From positions 1,612,001-1,676,000 of the forward strand of contig NZ_CP111036.1 in NCBI RefSeq assembly GCF_026248685.1: 64,000 nt of DNA. Reading direction: 5' to 3'. This document shows, in pieces, positions 17,231-26,368 of this stretch. A program made the position numbers and the translations under genes. How positions within the stretch are numbered: the first letter of the stretch is position 1; the number at the start of each line of letters is the position of its first letter. The stretch comes from Haladaptatus caseinilyticus. GTDB lineage: Archaea > Halobacteriota > Halobacteria > Halobacteriales > Haladaptataceae. A model generated the notes under the pieces. That model was not told where the DNA came from. It worked only from the letters and a program-made list of their open reading frames with translations, and ran no database searches.

Positions 17231-18400
17231 CTACTGTTCGATGATGCTCTCTTCGATGCTCTCGCCGAAGTGGCGCGCACCGCCCTCCAAATAGAGTTTC
17301 AGTTCGTCGCCAACTTCGAGGTCGGTGACCGCTTTTCGGCCGTCTCGCGTGGGGACTTTGATCGTCTCCGCATTCTGGAGCAGGGTCTCTACCCGGTCGC
17401 CCTCCGCCGTTTCGACCTCGACGCGGAACATCGGACGCTTTTCGATTTTCACCCGCCCGACCACTGCTTCGCGGGTGTTGCCATCGGTATCGACGAGTTG
17501 GACCTCGTCACCGCTCGTGAGTTCCGAGAGGTACTTCGTCCCGCCGTCGGGAACACGAACGTAGGCGTGGACCGCTCCCGCGTTCACCCGGAAGGGCCGC
17601 GAAGCGACGTAGGGTGACTCCGCGGTTTCCGCGTGGACGAAAAAGAGACCCCGCGACATCGAACCGATGAGCATCCCCTCGTCGTGTTCCATCAACGACC
17701 CTGTATCGACACAGACGCGGTCCGCGCTTCCCGTCTGTTCGATGGTCAGTACTTCGCCCCACTCCAAATCGAGCGTTTCGCGCTCCGCGGCGTCCCGAAC
17801 GTCAACGGTTGCGCGAATCTCGTCCGGATTATCGCTGTCGAGCAGGACGGCGTCGGCTCCCAGTTCCAGCGTCTCGAACGCGGTTCGGGCTTCGTCCGCG
17901 CTCGTGACTCCGGCCACGAGTTCCGTCTCCTCGCCGATTCGGGCGATGAGGTTTTCGAGCGGGATGATGGTCCAGTCCTCGCCGACGACGATGGTGTAGT
18001 CGGCTGCTTCTGCCGCGGCTTCGGCGAACGCCTCGTACTCCTCGCTCAGGATACGGACGAACGCTCCCTCGGCTTCGTCTTCACGGCGGAGCGTTGAAAG
18101 GTCGGCCGACCCCGAGAAATCCGATGGGAGGTCAACCGTGCCGTCACCTTCGCCATCCTTGCCCACGATTCTGGCGTCCGGTTCGGGCGCGAACTCCTCT
18201 TCGACGTCGATGACGTGGACGTCGCCGTCGGTACGAAACGCCGCGACGTCGACTTCGCCGAGCTTTCGTACGCGCTCTACGTCGCGTTCGTCGACGAGAA
18301 CCCAGTCTACACCGGCTTCCAGTCCGGCGGTGATTCGTTTACGACGGTCGTCCCAGTCGCCGACCTCGGAATCGGCTTTGAGCCACACGGAGCGTGTCAT
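17231..18400 (-). CDS. aroB': 3-dehydroquinate synthase II (AroB')
   Basis: 389 residues, the length of archaeal DHQS-II. The conserved stretches are SVWLKADSEVGDWDDRRKRI, VVGEDWTIIPLENLIA, GSMSRGLFFVHAE, SRPFRVNAGAVHAYV and TYGG-like PDGGTKYLSEL. It oxidatively deaminates and cyclises 2-amino-3,7-dideoxy-D-threo-hept-6-ulosonate to 3-dehydroquinate, replacing the bacterial DAHP route. It is the last gene of the minus-strand aromatic block. Confidence 0.93.
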   Translation of the reverse strand: MTRSVWLKADSEVGDWDDRRKRITAGLEAGVDWVLVDERDVERVRKLGEVDVAAFRTDGDVHVIDVEEEFAPEPDARIVGKDGEGDGTVDLPSDFSGSADLSTLRREDEAEGAFVRILSEEYEAFAEAAAEAADYTIVVGEDWTIIPLENLIARIGEETELVAGVTSADEARTAFETLELGADAVLLDSDNPDEIRATVDVRDAAERETLDLEWGEVLTIEQTGSADRVCVDTGSLMEHDEGMLIGSMSRGLFFVHAETAESPYVASRPFRVNAGAVHAYVRVPDGGTKYLSELTSGDEVQLVDTDGNTREAVVGRVKIEKRPMFRVEVETAEGDRVETLLQNAETIKVPTRDGRKAVTDLEVGDELKLYLEGGARHFGESIEESIIEQ

Positions 18401-18473
18401 ATTTTCACGGTCGAATCGTGGTGGCTTGAACGTGGCGGATACGGCGATGTCTCCGCCCTCGATTGTTTATTTC

Positions 18474-19262
18474 TCAACAGATCTGCCATCCACCATCCAC
18501 ATGGAGGAGTTCGCCGGTCACGTATCCAGCGGCCTCGCTCGTGAGGAACAGTGCCGCACCTGCGATATCTTCGGGATATCCCGGCCTACCGAGGGGTATC
18601 GGTTTCAAAAACCCGCCGGTTCGGGCGTCTTCTTTCATTTGCTCGGCGAGCCCGTCAACGAACTCGGTCGCGATTTGGCCGGGGGCAACGGCGTTTACCC
18701 GAATCCCGTGTTCGGCAAGCTCGAGCGCGGTACCGCGTGTAATCATTCGCACTGCACCCTTCGTCGCATCGTACTGCACCTGTCCATGTTGGGCGACGTT
18801 CGAGGAGATGGACGCCGTATTGAGGATGTTTCCGGGCTCGCCCCGTTCCAACATGTCGCTTGCGGCGGCCTGTGTCCCGAAGAAAACACCCTTCGTGTTG
18901 ACGGCGAATATTCGGTCGAAGTCCTCGGGCGAAACATCGACGAAGTCACCCTCGACGAACAGTCCAGCGTTGTTGACCATCACATCCACGCCCCCGAACT
19001 CGTGGGCTGCCGCCACGACCGATTCTATTTCGTCTGGGTCTGAGACGTCCGTTTCGACGAATTCTGCCTCGCCACCCTGCTCGATGATTCGCTCGTGTGT
19101 CGGAATCGTCTCACCCACGTCCTTCGGGTTTTCGCGCACATCGGCGACGATAACCGTCGCGCCCGCGGCGCCGTACCGTGTGGCAATTGCCCTCCCGATA
19201 CCGGAACTGCCGCCCGTTACGATGACCGTCTCGTCACTGTAGTCGTATGTCGGCGAACCCAT
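18474..19262 (-). CDS. Short-chain dehydrogenase/reductase
   Basis: 262 residues from the ATG at 19262. The Rossmann motif is VTGGSSGIGRAIA (TGxxxGIG), with NNAG at about residue 90, the catalytic Ser in TASISSN and YxxxK as YDATK, then PLGRPGYPEDIAGAALFLTSEAAGYVTGE and a C-terminal VDGG. It is a classical SDR of the glucose-1-dehydrogenase/3-oxoacyl reductase type; the substrate is not predictable. It sits between aroA' and aroB' on the same strand, 73 and 81 bp from its neighbours. Confidence 0.83.
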   Translation of the reverse strand: MGSPTYDYSDETVIVTGGSSGIGRAIATRYGAAGATVIVADVRENPKDVGETIPTHERIIEQGGEAEFVETDVSDPDEIESVVAAAHEFGGVDVMVNNAGLFVEGDFVDVSPEDFDRIFAVNTKGVFFGTQAAASDMLERGEPGNILNTASISSNVAQHGQVQYDATKGAVRMITRGTALELAEHGIRVNAVAPGQIATEFVDGLAEQMKEDARTGGFLKPIPLGRPGYPEDIAGAALFLTSEAAGYVTGELLHVDGGWQIC

Positions 19263-19343
19263 AGAAAAGGGTCGGGCGGAGTGGTAGGTAATTGATTTGG
19301 CCAACGGAGTTCGAGAACGAGTCGCCGAGACGAACGTCAACAG

Positions 19344-20138
19344 TTACGCGTTGGCCAGTAGCCCGACTTCATCGAGCGCGTCTTCGGCGGACAGATCATC
19401 GTGAACGACGCTGGAAACCGCGCGTGCAATCGCTTCCGGATTCTCGTGTTGGAAGACGGAGCGGCCGATCGAGACGCCCGCCGCGCCCGCATCCATCGCA
19501 CCGCGAACCGCGTCGAGGGTTGCTTCGTCGCCTCCGGGAGCGCCCCCTGCGATAACCACCGGGAGGCGCGTCGATTCGACGACGTGTTCGAAACTTTCGC
19601 TGTCCCCGCTGTAGGCCGTTTTCACCACGTCCGCACCGACCTCTTCCGCAAGCCGAACTGCGTGGCCGAGGCTCTCTGCATCGTGTTCGTCTACGCCCGG
19701 TCCGCGGGCGTAGGACATGGCGAGAACGGGCATACCGAACTTGTCCGCCTTGCTGCACACCTCCGCGAGGTCGGTGATCTGGTCGGGTTCGTGGTCGCTC
19801 CCGACGTTGATATGGAACGAAACGGCGTCGGCCCCGACGCGAATGGCTTCCTCGACGGTACCGGTCATTCGTTTGTCGTTCGCGTCCGGGCCGATGGTCG
19901 TCGAAGCGTTCAGATGGACGATGTACCCCGCGCCGTTTTTGTCCGGATGGACGCGTGGTGCGATCCCTTTCTGTGTGAGAACGGCGTCCGCCCCCCCACG
20001 TGTTACCGCGTCGATCGTGGCTTCGATGTTTTTCAGGCCGCGTACTGCACCCAATGTAATCCCATGGTCCATCGGAACGATGACGAACCGCCCGTCACGT
20101 CCGATGCGGTCGAGTCGTGCTGAAATTCCCGTGTTCAT
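19344..20138 (-). CDS. aroA': 2-amino-3,7-dideoxy-D-threo-hept-6-ulosonate synthase (AroA')
   Basis: 264 residues, a class I aldolase of the DeoC/LacD/FbaB type. VIVPMDHGITLG is the N-terminal hallmark, the Schiff-base lysine is in ADVVKTAYSGD, and PVVIAGGAPGGD binds phosphate. It joins L-aspartate semialdehyde to a 6-deoxy-5-ketofructose phosphate to start archaeal aromatic biosynthesis. The gene is 33 bp from trpA on the same strand. Confidence 0.92.
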   Translation of the reverse strand: MNTGISARLDRIGRDGRFVIVPMDHGITLGAVRGLKNIEATIDAVTRGGADAVLTQKGIAPRVHPDKNGAGYIVHLNASTTIGPDANDKRMTGTVEEAIRVGADAVSFHINVGSDHEPDQITDLAEVCSKADKFGMPVLAMSYARGPGVDEHDAESLGHAVRLAEEVGADVVKTAYSGDSESFEHVVESTRLPVVIAGGAPGGDEATLDAVRGAMDAGAAGVSIGRSVFQHENPEAIARAVSSVVHDDLSAEDALDEVGLLANA

Positions 20139-20171
20139 TGTATGTGAATATGTGGCAAGCTAGTTTGAAAT

Positions 20172-20990
20172 TCATTCCGGTTGCGGCACTTCCTCTTCGC
20201 CGCTGAGTGCCCCAGATTTAAGTTCCGTGGCTTTCGATTCGAGTCGCTCCGCGACGTTCTCCCCGGAGGCGATGATATCCACGAGGGCACTCCCGACGAC
20301 GACGCCGTCAGCGCCTCCCGCAACGATCTCCTTCGCGTGATCTCCCTCGCTCACGCCGAAACCGACCGCCTTCGGCAGGTCGGTTTCGGCGAGGCGCCCG
20401 AGACTGTCGTGGGTTGCGCTGCTCACGTTCGCCTGAGCACCAGTCGTTCCCATTCGGGCCTGTACGTAGACGAATCCGGACGCTTGCGCAAGGATTTTCG
20501 CTTCACGCTCGTCCGTGGTCGTCGGTGCGACGATGAACACGAGGTCGAGGCCGTGTTCGTCGCAGGCCTCTCTGAGCGGGTCGCTTTCCTCGACCGGGAG
20601 GTCGGGGACGATAAGACCGGATATGCCAGCATCTCCCGCGGCGGCAACGAACGCCTCGACGCCCTCCGAATCACCGTACTGATAGATGAGGTTGTAGTAA
20701 GTCATACAGACGATCGGTACGTCCACGTCCAGCTCGGCGACGAGGTCGAGGTAGCGCTCGGGCGTCATTCCGCCGGAAAGCGCGCGCTGAATGGCGTTCT
20801 GGATCGTCGGCCCGTCCGCAATCGGTTCCGAGAACGGCAATCCGAGTTCGATGACGTCGGCCCCGCCTCGTGCGAGTGCGTTGACGTACTCCTTCGTCGC
20901 CTCCTGGTTCGGGTCACCAGCGACGACGTAGGGAACCAGTGCCGGTTCGTCGCGGAACGCGGGTCCGAGGGCTGATCGTCGGTCGCTCAT
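20172..20990 (-). CDS. trpA: Tryptophan synthase alpha subunit
   Basis: 272 residues. The catalytic Glu is in [21 protein letters not shown], the second acidic residue follows in [11 protein letters not shown], and [13 protein letters not shown] and VVGSALVD bind phosphate. It cleaves indole-3-glycerol phosphate to indole, which channels to TrpB. Its start overlaps the trpB stop by 4 bp, indicating translational coupling. Confidence 0.95.
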   Translation of the reverse strand: MSDRRSALGPAFRDEPALVPYVVAGDPNQEATKEYVNALARGGADVIELGLPFSEPIADGPTIQNAIQRALSGGMTPERYLDLVAELDVDVPIVCMTYYNLIYQYGDSEGVEAFVAAAGDAGISGLIVPDLPVEESDPLREACDEHGLDLVFIVAPTTTDEREAKILAQASGFVYVQARMGTTGAQANVSSATHDSLGRLAETDLPKAVGFGVSEGDHAKEIVAGGADGVVVGSALVDIIASGENVAERLESKATELKSGALSGEEEVPQPE

Positions 20991-22234
20991 TCGAATACCT
21001 CCATACTCGGCGCGGCATCGATGCCGCGTTTCTCGCTCTCCTCGATGACCGTATCGAGATCCTTGTCCCCCCGTCCGGAGACGTTGACGACGACGAGGTC
21101 GCCCAATTCCTCCGCCGCTTCCAGATATGCGATCGCGTGGCTCGACTCCAGTGCAGGGATGATCCCTTCCAGTTTCGAAAGACGGTGGAACGCCTCGAGT
21201 GCGGCATCGTCTCCGACGCTGACTGGTGTTACGCGACCCGTTTCGGCGAGATGTGCGAGCTCCGGCCCGACGCCGGAGTAATCGAGTCCCGCGCTCACGC
21301 TGTGGGATTCGAGGATTTGTCCGTCCTCGCTCTGAAGCAGTTTCGTCCGCGCACCGTGAAGTACGCCGTTCTCGCCCGTCGAAAGCGAGGCTGAATGCGG
21401 GGCGAGGCCTTCGTCTTCGTCGATCGTCAGGCCGGACCCGCCCGCTTCGACTGCGAACAGCGAGACGTCCTCATCTCCGACGAATTCGTGAAACGCGCCC
21501 ATCGTGTTCGACCCGCCACCCGCGCAGGCGACGACGCTGTCGGGCAGTCTTCCCGCTTGCTCCTGAATCTGCTCCCTCGCTTCCTCACTGATGACCGCCT
21601 GAAAATCCCTCACCATTCGTGGGAAGGGATGGGGCCCGACGACGCTCCCGATGACGTAGTGGGTGTCCTCCACGTTGGTCGCCCAGTCGCGCATCGTCTC
21701 GTTGATGGCTTCTTTCAGCGTTCCGGAGCCGACATCCACGGGATTCACGTCCGCGTCGTGGGTTCGCATCCGGAAGACGTTCGGGCGCTGACGGTTGATG
21801 TCGGTTCGCCCCATGTACACCTCGCAGTCGATGCCGAGGTACGTCGCGGCCATCGCGGTCGCGGTGCCGTGCTGGCCCGCGCCAGTTTCCGCGACGATTC
21901 GGTCCTTGCCCATGTACTTCGCCAGCAAGACCTGCCCGAGCGCGTTGTTCAACTTGTGTGCTCCACCGTGAACCAGATCCTCGCGCTTCAGGTAGATGTC
22001 GCGATCGTATCGTTCGCTGAGTGCATCCGCGTACTGCAAGGGGGTCGGTCGGCCACCGAAATCACGGAGATGGCGACGGAATTCGTCCATGAAGTCGTCC
22101 TCGTTTTCCAAGACGTATCGCTCGTACGCCGACTGGAGTTCTTCGATAGCGGGCATGAGCACTTCCGGTACGTACTGGCCGCCATATTCGCCGAATTTTG
22201 CGTCGTTTTCGGTATCGCTCCCGTTCGCGCTCAT
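20987..22234 (-). CDS. trpB: Tryptophan synthase beta subunit
   Basis: 415 residues, TrpB1 type. [21 protein letters not shown] opens the protein; the PLP lysine is in [12 protein letters not shown], and [13 protein letters not shown] and [15 protein letters not shown] bind PLP. It condenses indole and serine to tryptophan. It overlaps trpA downstream and trpC upstream by 4 bp each. Confidence 0.96.
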   Translation of the reverse strand: MSANGSDTENDAKFGEYGGQYVPEVLMPAIEELQSAYERYVLENEDDFMDEFRRHLRDFGGRPTPLQYADALSERYDRDIYLKREDLVHGGAHKLNNALGQVLLAKYMGKDRIVAETGAGQHGTATAMAATYLGIDCEVYMGRTDINRQRPNVFRMRTHDADVNPVDVGSGTLKEAINETMRDWATNVEDTHYVIGSVVGPHPFPRMVRDFQAVISEEAREQIQEQAGRLPDSVVACAGGGSNTMGAFHEFVGDEDVSLFAVEAGGSGLTIDEDEGLAPHSASLSTGENGVLHGARTKLLQSEDGQILESHSVSAGLDYSGVGPELAHLAETGRVTPVSVGDDAALEAFHRLSKLEGIIPALESSHAIAYLEAAEELGDLVVVNVSGRGDKDLDTVIEESEKRGIDAAPSMEVFE

Positions 22235-22983
22235 GCGGAAACCAGCCTCCGTGTATTTTCGGCTACATCCCCGTCCATGATCGCACTCCCGACGAGGAGA
22301 GCGTCTGCGCCTGCCTCGCGCATCCGCCGTGCATCGTCGGGCGTCGTGATCCCACTTTCGGCGACGAGGGTCACGTCGTTCGGCACGTCGGGTGCGACCG
22401 TTTCGAAGGTGTCCAGATCCACCGTCAGTTCGGTGAGGTCACGATTGTTCACGCCGACGATGTCCGCGCCGGCGTCCACCGCGATTTTCAGTTCGTCACT
22501 CGTGTGGACTTCCACGAGCACCTGAAAACCGCGGTCACGGGCCGACGTGACCAGTCGTTCGAGGTCGTCCACGAATCGGGCAATGAGCAAAACGAGGTCG
22601 GCAGCCACCGTGTCGAATTGTGCCTCCTCCACGATGAAATCCTTGCGGAGTACGGGAACGTCCACCGCCTCGCGAACCCGGCGGAGGGTCTCCGCCGAAC
22701 CGCCGAAATGCGTCGGTTCGGTCAGCACTGAGAGAGCAGTTGCACCCCCCTCAACCATTCCTTCGGCTAGTTCTACCGGATCATCTGATCGGTTCCCGTC
22801 CGTCGTCGGACTTGTCGGCTTTATTTCCGCGATGACTGGCACCCGCCCGTCCGCCTCCGCGTGTGCGATCGCCTCCGGAAGCGAGCGAGCATCTACGGAC
22901 ACGTGCTCGTCGGGTGTGTCTCGGTTTCTCGCATCCCGAAGTATGGACTGCACCGCGGGTGCGAGTTCGTCTCCTGCGTTCAT
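22231..22983 (-). CDS. trpC: Indole-3-glycerol phosphate synthase
   Basis: 250 residues. [13 protein letters not shown] carries the catalytic Lys (IKxxSP motif), with [17 protein letters not shown] and ESGI in order along the barrel. It closes carboxyphenylamino-deoxyribulose phosphate to indole-3-glycerol phosphate. It is first in the trpCBA operon, behind a promoter with an inverted repeat around the TATA element. Confidence 0.94.
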   Translation of the reverse strand: MNAGDELAPAVQSILRDARNRDTPDEHVSVDARSLPEAIAHAEADGRVPVIAEIKPTSPTTDGNRSDDPVELAEGMVEGGATALSVLTEPTHFGGSAETLRRVREAVDVPVLRKDFIVEEAQFDTVAADLVLLIARFVDDLERLVTSARDRGFQVLVEVHTSDELKIAVDAGADIVGVNNRDLTELTVDLDTFETVAPDVPNDVTLVAESGITTPDDARRMREAGADALLVGSAIMDGDVAENTRRLVSA

Positions 22984-22986
22984 TAT

Positions 22987-23030
22987 CGTACATCAACGGA
23001 CTAGTTTGTACATAAGGCTTGCGTCCGTTG
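22987..23030 (-). promoter_or_regulatory. trpCBA promoter with inverted repeat and TGTACA motifs
   Basis: On the minus strand a TATA-like cttatgta (about 23009-23016) lies about 30 bp before the trpC ATG. CAACGGAC (22994-23001) and GTCCGTTG (23023-23030) are perfect inverted repeats flanking it. A palindromic TGTACA (23007-23012) overlaps TATA, and a near copy CGTACA lies at 22987-22992. The region must also serve the divergent gene at 23071. Confidence 0.45.
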
Positions 23031-23070
23031 GACACGAATGTTGATGTTTCCGAGGTGCGTTCTCCCCGAT

Positions 23071-23532
23071 ATGGACGAGAATGCCGGTATCTACGCGCAG
23101 GAGTCGCCCTATCTGGAGCGGTTCGTGCAGATGGGGGTCGCAAGCGGTCGCATTTTGCGGGTCACGTTCCCTCGCGAGGCCGACGACGATACCGAGGAAG
23201 ACCACGCGGTCCTAGACCGAATCATCGCGTATTTGGAAGGCGTGGAGGATAATTTCGACGACGTGCAGGTCGCTCTGACGCTCCCGACCGACCAACGAAA
23301 CGTCCTCGAAGCGGTGCGAAAAATCCCCTACGGCGAGCAGGTAAACGTCGAAACGCTGACCCGAATGACCTCCGACCTCGACCACACCGAGGACGCGGAT
23401 TTGGATCTCGTTCGGACTGCCTTGGACAGCAACCCAGCGCCCCTCCTCGTTCCCGACCACCGGGTTCGTGACGGTCCAAGTGCGGCACCACCGGACGTAG
23501 AGCAGAAACTGCGGTCGTTGGAAGGACTGTAA
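23071..23532 (+). CDS. Alkyltransferase-like (MGMT-fold) protein lacking the acceptor cysteine
   Basis: 153 residues from the ATG at 23071. The C-terminal half aligns by eye with the O6-alkylguanine-DNA methyltransferase DNA-binding domain: VLEAVRKIPYGEQVNVETLT, then ALDSNPAPLLVPDHRV. The universal PCHRV is PDHRV here (Asp codon 23455-23457), so the alkyl-acceptor Cys is absent and the Gly-rich tail is cut short. Alkyltransferase-like proteins of this kind bind damaged guanine and recruit nucleotide excision repair; that role is an inference. It is divergent from trpC. Confidence 0.78.
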   Translation: MDENAGIYAQESPYLERFVQMGVASGRILRVTFPREADDDTEEDHAVLDRIIAYLEGVEDNFDDVQVALTLPTDQRNVLEAVRKIPYGEQVNVETLTRMTSDLDHTEDADLDLVRTALDSNPAPLLVPDHRVRDGPSAAPPDVEQKLRSLEGL

Positions 23533-23621
23533 TCGATTCGCCCCACCGTCCCGTTTCACCTCGAACGTTCCTTGCTATCGCGGTGGATGACTTTTTGACG
23601 ACTGCCAACGTATCTTCCCGC

Positions 23622-24221
23622 ATGTACGTCCGGGATGCCAAAAACAGGGAGGAAGTCTGGCTGCTCGACAACATCGAGGCGATGGGGTTAGACGAAACCG
23701 CCTTTCGGTCCCGCGACTACGTCATCGCCATCGACGAAGAGTCAGGCGAAAAAGCCGGGTTCGGTCGGATTCGAATCCACAAACCCGACGATGCACCGGA
23801 AATCTGTGAGCTGACCAGCATCGGTGTCGTAAAAGCGTGGCGCGAACAGGGGGTCGGCGCGCACGTCATCGAACGCCTCATCGACAAAGCTGGGGACGAC
23901 GGTTTCGAGGCGGTGTACGCCCTCGTCGGTGTCCCCGATTTCCTCGCGCAGTTCGGATTCGAAGCCATCGAGGTCGACGATTTGCCCGGAAAACTTCGGG
24001 AGCGACTCGGCGCGAAGCGCGAGCGGACCGAACCGGACGCTATCCCGATGATGCTCTCAGTCGGTGAGTTCGAGATGCCCGACCGCCTGCGCGAGCGGTT
24101 CAAAAGCGCCAGACCGCAGGAGACTACACCGTCGGACACGGACGATGCCGACGACATGGCAGAGGAGTTCGGTATCGACCCTGACGAGGCGACATACAAA
24201 TACGACACCGGGCGACAGTAG
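23622..24221 (+). CDS. GNAT-family acetyltransferase
   Basis: 199 residues from the ATG at 23622 (MYVRDAKNREEVWLLDNIEA). Acetyl-CoA-binding motif A is LTSIGVVKAWREQGVGAHVIERLID, followed by YALVGVPDFLAQFGFEAI. The C-terminal about 60 residues form an acidic, probably disordered tail ending in TYKYDTGRQ. The substrate is unknown. It is 89 bp after the alkyltransferase-like gene on the same strand. Confidence 0.8.
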   Translation: MYVRDAKNREEVWLLDNIEAMGLDETAFRSRDYVIAIDEESGEKAGFGRIRIHKPDDAPEICELTSIGVVKAWREQGVGAHVIERLIDKAGDDGFEAVYALVGVPDFLAQFGFEAIEVDDLPGKLRERLGAKRERTEPDAIPMMLSVGEFEMPDRLRERFKSARPQETTPSDTDDADDMAEEFGIDPDEATYKYDTGRQ

Positions 24222-24610
24222 TTCGACGTGACTATGGTGTGGGTTTGGAGTTCTTTTCCACTGGTCCCGCTGCTACGGTGACGCAGCTTTGGAAACTCCT
24301 GCCGTCTGAATGGAGGACGGTGGTCCCTTTCGTTTTCCCCACGGCCGCTACCGCGTAGACCACCCCCTCCCCAACCGACTTCCCTTCGGTCGTCCCTCGC
24401 GCGCTGTCAGCACCGACCCTCGGACGACTGCCCTCCTCGGGCCGATGCCAGCGCGCGCCACATGGAACATCCAGAGTGCGCGAATCGATATGAGCTACCC
24501 CGGCGCGTGGGGTTCGGAGTCGACGGTAGCTGGCAATACCGCGGAAAATTCCCGTGCTGGCCGAAGTCGTCCGTCAACTCTTAAGGCTCAGCCCCGCAAC
24601 AATCCAGACA
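24222..24610. other. 389-bp intergenic region with one long bulged hairpin
   Basis: I find no credible gene. At 24247-24299 the sequence can fold into a nested stem: GGAGTT/AACTCC outside, TCCA/TGGA next, GCTGC/GCAGC (24269-24287) at the tip. The rest is C-rich with mixed frames. A TATA-like cttaag at about 24580 would start a leaderless transcript at the mutase ATG. The hairpin could end the GNAT transcript or be part of a small RNA. Confidence 0.3.
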
Positions 24611-26293
24611 ATGTTCGACGCGGACGACCTCGAAGAAATCCGCCGGGGGAAAGACGACTGGGAGGACGAGACGCTCTCCCCGACAATCGACCGATTCGGT
24701 GAACGAAAGGACGAGTTCACGACCGATACGGACGGGCAGTCGGTAGACCGTCTCTACACGCCAAACGACGTGGCCGATCTGGAGTACGAGGAGGACCTCG
24801 GCTTCCCGGGCGAGGATCCCTACACGCGCGGCGTCTACCCGACGATGTACCGCGGGCGACTGTGGACCATGCGCCAGTACGCCGGCTTCGGAACGGCGGA
24901 CGAGACGAACGAACGCTATCACTACCTGCTCGACAACGGCCAGAGCGGTCTCTCGATGGCGTTCGACCTCCCGACCCAGATGGGCTACACCTCCGACGAC
25001 GAGATGTCGGCGGGCGAAGTCGGAAAGTCGGGCGTGGCCATCGACACGCTGGCCGACATGGAAACCGTCTTCGACGGGATTCCATTGGACGAGGTGAGCA
25101 CGTCGATGACGATCAACGCACCCGCATCCGTCCTGCTGGCGATGTACATCGCGGTTGGCGACGAGCAGGGCGTCCCCCGCGAACGACTTCGCGGCACGAT
25201 TCAGAACGACCTGCTGAAGGAGTACATCGCGCGAAACACGTACATCTACCCGCCGGAACCATCGATGCGGGTCATCACGGATATCTTCGAGTTCTGCGCC
25301 GAGGAGACGCCGAAGTTCAACACCATCTCGATTTCGGGGTATCACGTCCGTGAGGCCGGTGCGACGGCGGCGCAAGAACTGGCGTTCACACTCGGCGATG
25401 GTATCGCGTACGTCGAGGCCGCACTCGACGCCGGACTGGACGTGGACGAGTTCGCGCCCCAACTCTCCTTCTTCTTCAACGCCCACAACGACATACTGGA
25501 GGAAGTCGCGAAGTTCCGTGCGGCCCGACGAATGTGGGCCACCATCATGGAGGAGCGATTCGGCGCGGAGAACCCGAAATCGAAACAGCTCAAGTTCCAC
25601 ACGCAGACGGCAGGTTCTACCCTGACCGCCCAGCAGATCGACAACAACGTGGTTCGCGTCGCGTATCAAGCGTTGGCCGCCGTTCTCGGCGGCACGCAGA
25701 GCCTTCATACGAACGGGAAGGACGAAGCGCTCGCGCTCCCGACCGAAAAGAGCGTGCGAACCGCGCTCCGAACCCAGCAAATCCTCGCCCACGAAAGCGG
25801 GGCCGCGGACACGATCGATCCGCTCGCCGGAAGCTACTACGTCGAGGCACTCACGGACGACCTGGAAGCGGAAGCCTTCGACCTCCTCGATACCATCGAC
25901 GAGAAGGGCGGAATGCCTTCGGCAATCGAAAGCCAGTGGGTGCAGCGCCAGATTCAGGACGTTGCCTACGACCGCCAGCAGGAAGTCGAGGCTGGCGAGC
26001 GGATCATCGTCGGCGTCAACGAGTTCGAGGTGGACGAAGAACCCGAGATGGACATCCAGGAGGTCACCGAAGAGGACGAACGCCGCCAAATCGAGAGCCT
26101 GAACGAGGTTCGAGCGGAACGTGACGACGAACGCGTCGAGGAGGTACTTTCCGCACTCCGCACTGCTGCGGAAGGCGACGACAACCTGATGCCGTACATC
26201 ATCGACGCCGTGAAGGCCTACGCCACGGTCGGCGAAATCTGCAACGTCCTCCGGGACGTATTCGGCGAATACCGCCCCGGAACTGCGGTTTAG
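24611..26293 (+). CDS. mcmA1: Methylmalonyl-CoA mutase large (catalytic) subunit
   Basis: 560 residues from the ATG at 24611; the separate B12-binding domain of full-length mutases is absent, as in other archaea where a small subunit supplies it. The conserved features are [62 protein letters not shown] and [10 protein letters not shown]. It interconverts methylmalonyl-CoA and succinyl-CoA. The matching epimerase lies 1.4 kb downstream. A very long antisense frame across this gene is a compositional shadow. Confidence 0.93.
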   Translation: MFDADDLEEIRRGKDDWEDETLSPTIDRFGERKDEFTTDTDGQSVDRLYTPNDVADLEYEEDLGFPGEDPYTRGVYPTMYRGRLWTMRQYAGFGTADETNERYHYLLDNGQSGLSMAFDLPTQMGYTSDDEMSAGEVGKSGVAIDTLADMETVFDGIPLDEVSTSMTINAPASVLLAMYIAVGDEQGVPRERLRGTIQNDLLKEYIARNTYIYPPEPSMRVITDIFEFCAEETPKFNTISISGYHVREAGATAAQELAFTLGDGIAYVEAALDAGLDVDEFAPQLSFFFNAHNDILEEVAKFRAARRMWATIMEERFGAENPKSKQLKFHTQTAGSTLTAQQIDNNVVRVAYQALAAVLGGTQSLHTNGKDEALALPTEKSVRTALRTQQILAHESGAADTIDPLAGSYYVEALTDDLEAEAFDLLDTIDEKGGMPSAIESQWVQRQIQDVAYDRQQEVEAGERIIVGVNEFEVDEEPEMDIQEVTEEDERRQIESLNEVRAERDDERVEEVLSALRTAAEGDDNLMPYIIDAVKAYATVGEICNVLRDVFGEYRPGTAV

Positions 26294-26368
26294 GGATTCG
26301 ATTACCGCACCGAATTCACTTTCGTCGTGGCGAAAAGCCTCACCCGTCTCCAGTACAACGACTAGGCA

